From JBFGCT01 sp041581055 (GTDB lineage: Bacteria; Actinomycetota; Acidimicrobiia; Acidimicrobiales; Ilumatobacteraceae), in the NCBI GenBank assembly GCA_041581055.1, contig JBFGCT010000008.1, forward strand, positions 1 to 43,098: 43,098 nucleotides of DNA. Reading direction: 5' to 3'. Below the pieces are notes generated by a model, which saw only the letters and a program-made list of their open reading frames with translations, was not told the origin of the DNA and made no database searches. Below, one piece after another: positions 1 to 6,684 of this stretch. How positions within the stretch are numbered: position 1 is the first letter of the stretch; the number at the start of each line of letters is the position of its first letter. The translations under genes and the position numbers were made by a program.

Positions 1-1097
1 CGCATCGACCGGATCTCCTCGGCGGTCGCCGTCCCGTCGGCCTCAGCGGCCAGGACGTACGCCTTCGGGTCCTCGAGGAACCCGCGCGCCTCGGTGCGCA
101 GGCGGTCGTCATCGGCGACCACATAGGTCTCGCCGGTGCGCCCGAGCCCGGTCCACGTTTCGTCGTCGGTCGTGATCGCGGTCAGCTGACCGGGGCCGAT
201 CCGCACGGCGACGAACCCGTGGAGGACATCGTCGACGATCACCGGGCTGGCGATGAAGGCGCTGGGTTCGTCACCGGCGGGCGGATAGTGCGTGAAGTCG
301 GCGATGACGGCGGCGCCGCGTTCCGGGGCGCTCGGCAGCGAGTTGATCAACGAGGCGAGCGCGGTCCCGCTCTGCGGGCCGGTCCGGAGGCTGGTGCCGA
401 CGTCGATGTCCTTCGCGGTGGAGTAGACGATCGTGTGCTCGCTCGGTTCGATCAGGTAGTAGTCCTCGACGCCGGTGTGGCCGGCGAACTCGCTCAACCT
501 GGGGTGGAGCTCGCGGTGGAGCTCCGACCAGGAGCTTCCGTCGCCGGCGTCGTCGATCAGGGCCCGCTCGTCGGCGGTATACGGCACCACGTACTCGGTC
601 TGCAGGTTCACCGCCGCATCGGCGCGCGGCAGGAGTGCCTCTGGGCTGACCGGCTTGCCGCGCGCGGCCGAGAGTTGCGGCGCGACCGTGTCGCGGTAGA
701 ACTCGACCAGCGCGGCCTCCTCCGCCGCCGAGGGCGCCGGTGTTGCCAGCGCCCGGTAGGCGACGCCGAGTTCGTCGATCGCGGCGGCGGTGCTCGGGCT
801 GATCGCCTGGCTGATCGTCGCTCGTTCGAGGCTGTCCACGTAGCGCTCGACCTCGTCGGCGCGCACTGCGGCGAGCGCGGTGAGCCGGTCGCGCAGGGAC
901 TGTTCGGCGAGCTCGCTCCCACGCTGCAGCCCGACGACGGAGGTGATCACCAGGCAACCGAGCGCGACGACGACGGCGACGAGCGAGAGGCGCGTCGCCG
1001 CCGACATGTTGCGCGCCAGACCACTCGGCAGGGCCCGCAGCCGCGCCAGCATGTGGCGCGCCGGGCGCCTGGCCGCGGGGTCCGAGTTTGCCGTCAC
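1..1097 (-). CDS. Membrane sensor protein, N-terminal part (cyclase-type or similar signalling protein), runs off the left edge
   Basis: Only the first ~365 codons are in the window; the frame is open to base 1. It starts with a short cytoplasmic tail, one transmembrane helix (about residues 35-56, rich in V/A/L) and then a long extracytoplasmic region. That region carries TEYVVPYTADERALI and YYLIEPSEHTIVYSTAKDID followed by GTSL. This resembles the Cache-like sensor ahead of adenylate/guanylate cyclase, PP2C phosphatase or chemoreceptor outputs; the output domain lies outside the window, so the function is open. I chose the GTG at 1097 because it overlaps the stop of the upstream FGE gene by 4 nt (GTGA), which implies translational coupling. 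An internal ATG at 1052 is an alternative start. The residue content is consistent with a real gene; long open frames on the opposite strand are shadows. Confidence 0.75.
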   Translation of the reverse strand, partial: MTANSDPAARRPARHMLARLRALPSGLARNMSAATRLSLVAVVVALGCLVITSVVGLQRGSELAEQSLRDRLTALAAVRADEVERYVDSLERATISQAISPSTAAAIDELGVAYRALATPAPSAAEEAALVEFYRDTVAPQLSAARGKPVSPEALLPRADAAVNLQTEYVVPYTADERALIDDAGDGSSWSELHRELHPRLSEFAGHTGVEDYYLIEPSEHTIVYSTAKDIDVGTSLRTGPQSGTALASLINSLPSAPERGAAVIADFTHYPPAGDEPSAFIASPVIVDDVLHGFVAVRIGPGQLTAITTDDETWTGLGRTGETYVVADDDRLRTEARGFLEDPKAYVLAAEADGTATAEEIRSM

Positions 1098-2098
1098 CGT
1101 TGTCGCCGATCGACGCAGCGGAATCCGATGTGGCTCATGCCCGTGTCGATCATCTGTGGCCGGCGCGCGGCGGGGCGGTACCGCTGGCAGTACTCGTCGG
1201 CGCAGAGGAACGAACCGCCCTTGACGACGCGGCGGGGGATGGGGAACTGCGGCTGCCGCGGGTCGTAGCTCGCCTCGATCGACGGTCCACGCGGGTTGCT
1301 CGGCACGCAGCACGGCGTGGCGGCGTCGGACGGCCGCGTCTCGGAGTACCAGTCGGCGGTCCACTCCCAGACGTTGCCGGCCATGTCCCACAACCCGTAG
1401 TCGTTGGCCGGGTACGACGCGACCGGCGCAGTGCGTTCGTGGCCGTCCGACGGCCTGTTGTCCCACGGGAAGTCGCCCTCCCAGTACTTGGCGAGCCGGC
1501 GGCCGCCCGGGCGGGCCTCGTCGCCCCACACGAACGGGCGGTCGTCCACCCCGCCGCGTGCGGCCCGCTCCCACTCGGCCTCGGTCGGCAGCTCACGACC
1601 CGTCCACGCGGCGTAGGCCTCGGCGTCCTCGGCGGCGACGTGGACGACGGGGTGCGTCGGCCGGTCTGCCACGCTCGAGCCCGGACCTTCGGGTCGCGAC
1701 CAGCACGCCCCCGGGGTCCACGCCCACCACTGGCTGATGTGGTGGAGATCGACCGGACCGGCGGTCGGGTAGAACACCATCGAGCCGGCGACGAGATTCT
1801 CGGCCGGCGCTCCGGGATAGTCGGCCGGGTCGAGCGGCCGTTCGGCGAGCGTCCGGTATCCGGTCGCCTCGACGAAGCGCGAGAAGTCCCGGTTCGTGAC
1901 CGGATGCGCCTCCATCCAGAAGCCATCGACCGCGACCCGGTGGGTCGGCGCCTCCTCCGGGTAGAACGCCTCCGAGCCCATCCGGAACGTCCCCCCGGGG
2001 ATCCAGGTCAGCGGCGCGCCGTCGCCGGTGGGCGTGGCTCGCGGGCCACCACCGTCGGTCGCGGGCGCCGGCCGGCCCCTCGATGCGCTGCTCACCAC
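1094..2098 (-). CDS. Formylglycine-generating enzyme (SUMF1/FGE family)
   Basis: 334 aa. The SUMF1 fold is recognisable from IPGGTFRMGS (about residue 33), LPTEAEWERAARGG, WDMAGNVWEW and the C-terminal RVVKGGSF...IGFRC. It contains CADEYC (Cys299 and Cys304), the C-x4-C spacing of the copper-binding, redox-active cysteine pair of authentic FGE (human Cys336/Cys341). EgtB- or PvdO-like relatives lack this pair. The expected activity is oxidation of a sulfatase cysteine to formylglycine. No sulfatase is in the window, so the substrate is encoded elsewhere. The GTG start at 2098 is followed by a second GTG. It is the first gene of a two-gene minus-strand unit with the membrane sensor, coupled by GTGA. 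No signal peptide is visible, so it is probably cytoplasmic. Confidence 0.9.
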   Translation of the reverse strand: MVSSASRGRPAPATDGGGPRATPTGDGAPLTWIPGGTFRMGSEAFYPEEAPTHRVAVDGFWMEAHPVTNRDFSRFVEATGYRTLAERPLDPADYPGAPAENLVAGSMVFYPTAGPVDLHHISQWWAWTPGACWSRPEGPGSSVADRPTHPVVHVAAEDAEAYAAWTGRELPTEAEWERAARGGVDDRPFVWGDEARPGGRRLAKYWEGDFPWDNRPSDGHERTAPVASYPANDYGLWDMAGNVWEWTADWYSETRPSDAATPCCVPSNPRGPSIEASYDPRQPQFPIPRRVVKGGSFLCADEYCQRYRPAARRPQMIDTGMSHIGFRCVDRRQR

Positions 2099-2140
2099 AC
2101 GATTGTCCCCGTCCGGGCCGGCGCGGGCACCACCTGGAAA

Positions 2141-2262
2141 GGGTGATCACCCGGGTGAGCCGATCCTGCGGGTGATGATCTCCGGACCGTCCGGATCGAA
2201 GATCGTGAGGTGGCCAATCACCGGATTGGCATCGACACGAACGATCGATGGCGACCATCGAT
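2141..2262. promoter_or_regulatory. Cluster of four perfect inverted repeats between divergent genes
   Basis: The 182-nt gap between the FGE gene (minus) and the SnoaL-like gene (plus) holds four exact inverted repeats. They are GGGTGATCACCC (2141-2152, no spacer), TCCGGAC-C-GTCCGGA (2181-2195), GCCAATC-ACCG-GATTGGC (2213-2230) and ATCGATGG-CGA-CCATCGAT (2244-2262). They differ in sequence, so they do not look like sites for one protein. The last ends 18 nt before the SnoaL start and could act as an operator or an mRNA hairpin. Confidence 0.55.
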
Positions 2263-2280
2263 GCGATCACAGGAGGGTCA

Positions 2281-2685
2281 ATGTCAGACGGCAAGAAAGT
2301 TGTTCGAAAGTGGCTGGAGGAGGGCCTCGGCCGTGGCAGCCTGACCGCGTTGGCCGAATCGATGGCGCCCGACGTGGTCTTTCACGGCGGACCGATCGGA
2401 TCGGCTCAGGGTTCCGACGAGCTGATGGCCGTCGTCGGCGAGTACCGCACCGGGTTCCCCGATCTGGCGGTGACCGTGCACGATCAGATCGCCGACGGCG
2501 ATCGTGTCGCGACCCGGTTCGAGGTCTCCGGAAGCAACAGCGGCGAGCTTGCCGGGTTCCCCCCGACGGGAAATCGCGTTGTGATCGAGGTCATCAACAT
2601 CGCCCGGCTGGAGAACGATCGGATCGTCGAGATCTGGTCGGAGACCGACACGTTCGACCTGCTCGAACAACTGCTCGCCGTCTGA
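2281..2685 (+). CDS. SnoaL-like / ester-cyclase family protein (NTF2-like fold)
   Basis: 134 aa. The SnoaL/NTF2-like pattern is clear: an N-terminal helix (VVRKWLEEGLGRGSL), then MAPDVVFHGG, a mid-region GEYRTGFPDLAVTVHDQIADGD with RVATRFEVSGSN, and the closing strands INIARLENDRIVEIW. Family members are small cone-shaped proteins acting as polyketide cyclases, isomerases or non-catalytic binding proteins; the substrate cannot be read here. The ATG at 2281 is chosen over an in-frame ATG at 2248 because AGGAGG lies just upstream of 2281. The SHOCT gene follows 47 nt downstream on the same strand. Confidence 0.85.
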   Translation: MSDGKKVVRKWLEEGLGRGSLTALAESMAPDVVFHGGPIGSAQGSDELMAVVGEYRTGFPDLAVTVHDQIADGDRVATRFEVSGSNSGELAGFPPTGNRVVIEVINIARLENDRIVEIWSETDTFDLLEQLLAV

Positions 2686-2732
2686 CGCCGGTCCGAGCAC
2701 ACCACACACCACATCGAAGGAATCGAGGAACA

Positions 2733-3026
2733 ATGCCACTACGTCGAGTACGTCCGATGCGACGAGCCATGGTCGGGGGCGCCGTCGCCACCGCCGCCTA
2801 CCGCGGAGGAAAGCGCAGCGCCGCCGCCCAGCAGCAAGCCGCCCCTCCTCCGGCGCCGGCGGAGCCGCAGTACGCGCCCGCCCCACCGGCGCCGGCACCG
2901 CCACCGGCGCCGGCTGCCCAGACCGACCGGCTCGACGAGTTGAAGAAGCTCGCCGAGCTCAAGGAGATGGGCGTCCTCACCGATGAGGAGTTCGCCACCG
3001 AGAAGGCCCGCATCCTCGCCTCCTGA
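2733..3026 (+). CDS. Small SHOCT-domain protein with Pro/Ala-rich linker
   Basis: 97 aa in three parts. A short basic N-terminus is followed by a weakly hydrophobic Ala-rich stretch (AMVGGAVATAAYRGG). Next is a low-complexity Pro/Ala linker (about residues 30-65). The C-terminus is a SHOCT module, LDELKKLAELKEMGVLTDEE ending in KARIL. SHOCT modules are thought to mediate oligomerisation or binding and usually sit at protein C-termini; no enzymatic role is expected. The ATG is preceded by GAAGGAATCGAGGA, an acceptable ribosome binding site. The reading frame stays open far upstream, but the SnoaL gene occupies that stretch in another frame. It is convergent with the alpha/beta hydrolase gene across the palindromic repeat. 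Confidence 0.85.
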   Translation: MPLRRVRPMRRAMVGGAVATAAYRGGKRSAAAQQQAAPPPAPAEPQYAPAPPAPAPPPAPAAQTDRLDELKKLAELKEMGVLTDEEFATEKARILAS

Positions 3027-3061
3027 CGTGGCCGGTTGTCAGGCTCCAGCGGTTGACGCGC

Positions 3062-3205
3062 CAGGCCGGCTCCAGGATTTGTGTGACCGAATATCGCGGA
3101 AGTCGACGTCATCGGTCACACAAACTCAGAGGCGCGGCCGGCTCCCCGATTTGTGTGACCGAAGATCGCGGAAGTCGACGTGTTCGGTCACACAAACTCA
3201 GAAGC
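3062..3205. repeat. Two tandem 72-bp repeat units, each with a 13-bp perfect inverted repeat
   Basis: Each unit holds TTTGTGTGACCGA, a 21-nt centre and TCGGTCACACAAA. The arms are 3078-3090/3112-3124 and 3150-3162/3184-3196, an exact 72-nt period. The arms are identical in both units. The centres share ATCGCGGAAGTCGACGT with a few changes at the edges, and the flank GGCCGGCTCC is also repeated. The pair lies between convergent genes (ends at 3026 and 3223). It could be a bidirectional terminator, a REP-like element or a protein-binding pair. No other copy was seen in the window. Confidence 0.85.
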
Positions 3206-3222
3206 GCTCTGGCCTCAGGGGA

Positions 3223-4017
3223 TCAGGCGGTGACGGTGTCGAGGATCGCCCGCTTCACGGCGCGGGGGTGCTCGATCATCATCATGTGGCCGGTGTCGGG
3301 GAGCTCGACGACGTGCGGCGAGCCCAGCGCGGCAGCGAGTGCCCGCCCGCTCTTCGGCGGTGTCATCTTGTCGCCGAGGCCGATGACCACCGTCGCGGGA
3401 CACGTGGCGGCCGCAGCCGCCTCCTCGGCGCCCGTGTACGACATGCACGCCCGGAAGTCGGCGGCGAGCACGCCCGGCGCGCCGTTCTCGACCAGCGCCC
3501 TCGCGCCACCGAGCATCCACAGGCCGGGGGTCGGGTTGAGGCCGAGGTGGGCGGGCTTGGCATGGCTCCACGCCGCCATCAGCGCGGCGGCGGCGGCCAG
3601 GTCGTGCTCCGCCGCGGCGAGGAGGTCGGGATGGACGGGCATCGCGGTCGCCGTCCCGCACAGCGTGATCGAACTCGTGATGTCCGCGTGGCGGCTGGCC
3701 AACTCCAAGGCGACGAACGTGCCCATCGAGTGCCCGACCGCGTGCGCCGCGCCGAAGCCGGCGGCCTCGACGAACCGGGCCACCCAGTCGGTCATGTCCT
3801 CGACCGAAGCGAGCGGCTTGCCCTCGCTGCGCCCGTGGGCCGGTAGATCGACGGCGACCGCCCGGAACCCGCGGTGCGCCAGATAGCGGGTCTGCAGTTG
3901 CCAGACCGTCGAGTCCATGCCCGCGCCGTGGACCAGCAGCACGACCGGATCGTCGCCGGCCAGCTCGACCCCGCCGGTCGACGCGTGCGCCTCGTACCCG
4001 TCGACGGAGACGATCAC
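3223..4017 (-). CDS. Alpha/beta hydrolase
   Basis: 264 aa, cytoplasmic, no signal peptide. Canonical alpha/beta-hydrolase features are VVLLVHGAGMD (oxyanion region, about residues 25-35), the nucleophile elbow GHSMG (Ser97), the acid in GLGDKMTPP (Asp216) and DTGHMMMIEHP (His244), a full Ser-Asp-His triad. The fold matches esterases, C-C hydrolases and homoserine-ester-type enzymes; the substrate is not defined by sequence. The start is GTG at 4017, overlapping the stop of the upstream metY by 4 nt (GTGA). The frame extends further upstream, but only as metY antisense-type noise. Tight coupling with MetY suggests a linked metabolite or simply shared expression. It is the last gene of the minus-strand block and faces the palindromic repeat. 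Confidence 0.85.
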   Translation of the reverse strand: MIVSVDGYEAHASTGGVELAGDDPVVLLVHGAGMDSTVWQLQTRYLAHRGFRAVAVDLPAHGRSEGKPLASVEDMTDWVARFVEAAGFGAAHAVGHSMGTFVALELASRHADITSSITLCGTATAMPVHPDLLAAAEHDLAAAAALMAAWSHAKPAHLGLNPTPGLWMLGGARALVENGAPGVLAADFRACMSYTGAEEAAAAATCPATVVIGLGDKMTPPKSGRALAAALGSPHVVELPDTGHMMMIEHPRAVKRAILDTVTA

Positions 4018-5306
4018 CGCTGGCTCGCCTTGAGCGCCCGCTCGAGGTCTTCGACGATGTCGTCGGGGTCCTCGAGGCCGACCGACAGACGCACGAGGTC
4101 CTCGCTGATGCCGGCCGCCACGAGTTGCTCGGGGGTCATCTGCCCGTGGGTCGTGGAACCGGGGTGGATCACGAGCGTCTTGGCGTCGCCGACGTTGGCG
4201 AGGTGCGACGCCAGCTGCACCGCCTCGATGAACTTGCGTCCGGCGTCGCGCCCGCCCTTGACGCCGAAGCTGAGGATCGCGCCCGCCCCCTTCGGGTACA
4301 GCCGCTGCGCCAACGCGTGATCGGGATGCGACGGCACGCGCGGGTGCTTGACCCAGCTGACGGCGTCGTTGGCCTGCAACATCGCCAGCACCCGGTCGGT
4401 GTTGTCGACGTGGCGGGCCATCCGCAACGGCAGTGTCTCGATGCCCTGGAGCAGGGCGAACGCGTTGTGCGGGCTCATGCACGCCCCGAAGTCGCGCAGG
4501 CCCTCGGCGCGCGCCCGCATGCCGAGCGCCGACGGGCCGAACTCCTCGGTGAACACGATGCCGTGGTAGCCGGCGTACGGCTCGCTCAGCGTCGGGAACT
4601 TGTCGGTCGCCGCCCAGTCGAACCGCCCACCGTCGACGATCGCGCCGCCGAGCGCCGTGCCGTGGCCGCCGAGGAACTTGGTGATCGAGTGCAGCACGAT
4701 GTCGGCGCCGTGCTCGATCGGGCGGAAGAGGTACGGCGTCGAGAACGTCGAGTCGACCATCAGCGGGAGGTCGTTGGCGTGCGCGACGTCGGCCACCGCC
4801 TCGACGTCCATCACCTCGATGCCGGGGTTGCCGAGCGTCTCGCCGTAGAACAGCTTCGTGTTCGGCTGGATCGCCGCCTCGAAGGCGCTCGGGTCGCGGG
4901 GGTCGACGAATGTCGTGGTGATCCCGAACCGCGGGAACGTCAGGTTCATCGCGTTGTACGAGCCGCCGTACAGGTTCTTCGACGCCACGATGTGGTCGCC
5001 GGCGCTCATCAGCGTCGCGACGGCGAGGTGCAGCGCGGCGGTGCCGCTCGCCGTGCAGACGGCGCCGACACCGCCCTCGAGCGCGGCGATCCGCTCCTCC
5101 AACACGGCGACGGTCGGGTTGGAGATCCGGCTGTAGATGTGGCCCGGCGCCTCGAGGTTGAAGAGCGCGGCTGCCTCGTCGGTGTCGGGAAACGAGTACG
5201 ACGTCGTGAAGTGGATCGGCACCGCCCTGGCGCCGGTCGTCGGATCGGGGCGCTGCCCGGCGTGCAGGCTGAGCGTGTCGAATCGGAGGAAGTCAGGATC
5301 GACCAT
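4014..5306 (-). CDS. metY: O-acetylhomoserine sulfhydrylase (MetY-type, PLP-dependent)
   Basis: 430 aa, the usual length for MetY and longer than MetB/MetZ (~390). The Cys/Met-metabolism PLP family is shown by YSRISNPTVAVLEERIAALEGG (substrate loop), CTASGTAALHLA, and the PLP lysine in HSITKFLGGHG (Lys210). It ends with HPGSTTHGQ and SVGLEDPDDIVEDLERAL. It should convert O-acetylhomoserine plus sulfide, or methanethiol, to homocysteine or methionine in the cytoplasm. Methanethiol use would link to dmdA in this window, since DMSP demethylation can feed methanethiol release; that is inference. The ATG at 5306 has no Shine-Dalgarno but TAGGGT exactly 6 nt upstream. The downstream hydrolase is coupled by GTGA. 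Confidence 0.92.
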   Translation of the reverse strand: MVDPDFLRFDTLSLHAGQRPDPTTGARAVPIHFTTSYSFPDTDEAAALFNLEAPGHIYSRISNPTVAVLEERIAALEGGVGAVCTASGTAALHLAVATLMSAGDHIVASKNLYGGSYNAMNLTFPRFGITTTFVDPRDPSAFEAAIQPNTKLFYGETLGNPGIEVMDVEAVADVAHANDLPLMVDSTFSTPYLFRPIEHGADIVLHSITKFLGGHGTALGGAIVDGGRFDWAATDKFPTLSEPYAGYHGIVFTEEFGPSALGMRARAEGLRDFGACMSPHNAFALLQGIETLPLRMARHVDNTDRVLAMLQANDAVSWVKHPRVPSHPDHALAQRLYPKGAGAILSFGVKGGRDAGRKFIEAVQLASHLANVGDAKTLVIHPGSTTHGQMTPEQLVAAGISEDLVRLSVGLEDPDDIVEDLERALKASQR

Positions 5307-5312
5307 GCCGCG

Positions 5313-5318
5313 ACCCTA
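5313..5318 (-). promoter_or_regulatory. Putative -10 element (TAGGGT) for leaderless metY
   Basis: TAGGGT ends 6 nt before the metY ATG (5306), with no ribosome binding site between. The same geometry recurs at several other genes in this window. Confidence 0.5.
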
Positions 5319-5381
5319 CCGAGCGTGGCCGGCCGCTCGCCGCAGCGTGCGCGCGGCTCGGCCGCTGAGGCCCCGGACTCG

Positions 5382-5396
5382 GCCGGCGCGGCCGGC
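5382..5396 (-). terminator. GC-rich inverted repeat just after the ACT-protein stop
   Basis: GCCGGC-GCG-GCCGGC lies immediately downstream of the ACT gene on the minus strand. It could form a short hairpin, but the 3-nt spacer is tight and no T-run follows. GCCGGC is also common in GC-rich DNA, so this is weak. Confidence 0.25.
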
Positions 5397-5397
5397 G

Positions 5398-5775
5398 TCA
5401 GTGCGAGTTGCCGAGCGCGGCGCGCAACGCGTCCATGTCGGCGGCGCCGAGCACGAGCCGGTTGTTCGTCGCCACGAAGACGAGGTCGAGGTCGACCTTC
5501 GCCTTGCCGACCGTCGCCGCGAGATCGGCGAGCACACCAGGCCGGTCGACGACGTCGACGACGGCCACCTCGCGCTCACGCGTCACGGTGAGCGCGGCGG
5601 TCGACAGCGAGTGCTTGGCGGCCTCGGCGTGCGGTACGAGCACGTGCAGCTCGGCCCGCTCGCCGCCGCCGAGGAACGTCGCAGCCGAGATGTTGACCCC
5701 GGCGTCGCTGATGGCGCTGGCCACCTTGGCGAGTGCGCCCGGCTCGTTGTCGACCTCGATGACCAGATCCATCAT
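5398..5775 (-). CDS. Tandem ACT-domain protein
   Basis: About 125 aa with two ACT modules. The first (MMDLVIEVDNEPGALAKVAS, then AGVNISAATF) and the second (VAVVDVVDRPGVLADLAATV, then KVDLDLVFVATNNRLVLG) both show the ligand-loop pattern of amino-acid-binding ACT domains. No enzymatic domain is attached, so it is probably a small-molecule-responsive regulator or an allosteric partner. The start is uncertain: the ATG at 5775 is followed at once by a second ATG, and an upstream in-frame ATG at 5811 has AGAGAAG before it. It lies between PIG-L and MetY on the minus strand, with gaps of about 90 nt on each side. Confidence 0.8.
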   Translation of the reverse strand: MMDLVIEVDNEPGALAKVASAISDAGVNISAATFLGGGERAELHVLVPHAEAAKHSLSTAALTVTREREVAVVDVVDRPGVLADLAATVGKAKVDLDLVFVATNNRLVLGAADMDALRAALGNSH

Positions 5776-5875
5776 TCGTGTGACCCCAATCGTTGACGAG
5801 TGTTGACCCATCTTCTCTGTTGGCGGCAGCCCACAGCAAACGGCGGGCCCGACGCGTTCGCGTCCCGATGGGCGC

Positions 5876-6592
5876 TCAGCCGCCGATCACCTCGAACGTC
5901 GTCGCCAGTTCGACCCCGAGCCGCGGGCCGGCCTCCGCGGCGTTGGCTCGCAGGAACGCGCCGGCATCGGCCATGTCGCCACCGAGGTTGGAGAGGTACA
6001 CCTCGTGACAGCGCAGCGATGCGATGCCGGCGTCGATCGTCTCGGTGATGTCGACCGCGTGGGTCGCCTCCGGTGACCCGGAGAACGCAACGAACCGGCA
6101 ACCTTCCCATGGCTCGTCGAGCGGGTCGCGGAACAACCACGGGTTGCCGGCGTCGCGGACGGCGTCGAGCAGCGCGCGCCCGACCGCTCGATGGTCGGCG
6201 TGGTTCCAGCTCGGCCCGCCGAACGAGTCGCGGTGGTTGATGGTCAACACGACGTCGGGCCGGTGCCGCCGGATCACGTGGGCCAGCGTGCGCCGCAGGT
6301 CGAGCGTTTCGACGACGAGGCCGTCGGGTCGGCCGAGGAACTCGACGTCGGTGACCCCGACGGCGGCGCAACTCGCCACCTGCTCCTGCCGCCGTATCGG
6401 GCCGGCCTCGTGCGGCGGCACCGTCGCGATCCCCGCCTCGCCGTCGGTGACGAGCACGTAGCCCACCGTCTTGCCCTGGGCCGTCCAGCGGGCCACGGCG
6501 CTCGCCGCGCCGTACTCCATGTCGTCGGGGTGGGCGACTACGGCGAGCGCCCGCGTCCAGTCCTCGGGCAGCGGTTCGAGTCGATCGGTCAT
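5876..6592 (-). CDS. PIG-L (LmbE-like) zinc-dependent N-deacetylase
   Basis: 238 aa. The zinc-binding PIG-L signature AHPDDMEYG (His21, Asp24) is near the N-terminus, and the third ligand is in NHADHRAVG. VTDGEAG and DVVLTINHRDSFGG are also family-typical. Relatives deacetylate N-acetylglucosaminyl substrates: MshB (mycothiol), Mca (mycothiol conjugates) and antibiotic pathways. Mycothiol metabolism is plausible in an actinobacterium, but sequence alone does not separate MshB, Mca and other PIG-L members. The ATG at 6592 is preferred to the ATG three codons earlier because the protein then begins MTDRLEPLPEDW. It is in line with the ACT and acyl-CoA synthetase genes. Confidence 0.85.
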   Translation of the reverse strand: MTDRLEPLPEDWTRALAVVAHPDDMEYGAASAVARWTAQGKTVGYVLVTDGEAGIATVPPHEAGPIRRQEQVASCAAVGVTDVEFLGRPDGLVVETLDLRRTLAHVIRRHRPDVVLTINHRDSFGGPSWNHADHRAVGRALLDAVRDAGNPWLFRDPLDEPWEGCRFVAFSGSPEATHAVDITETIDAGIASLRCHEVYLSNLGGDMADAGAFLRANAAEAGPRLGVELATTFEVIGG

Positions 6593-6684
6593 GGGGCCCA
6601 CGATGCCACGGGAGGCGGCGCGGGCTCGAATGCTCCTGCTTCTCGCGGGCGGCCCGTCGGGCGGTGCTCAGGAAAACCGACGCG

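Noticed and set aside
219..1268. Plus-strand open frame opposite the membrane sensor
   Set aside because: It spans the sensor and the end of the FGE gene with no recognisable motif; the minus strand has a helix plus Cache-like blocks.
2028..2732. Upstream extension of the SHOCT frame
   Set aside because: It overlaps the SnoaL gene in another frame; ATG 2733 has its own ribosome binding site and the domain content starts there.
5382..5396. GCCGGC-GCG-GCCGGC as a strong terminator
   Set aside because: The spacer is only 3 nt, there is no T-run and the motif is common in such GC-rich DNA; kept only as a low-confidence entry.
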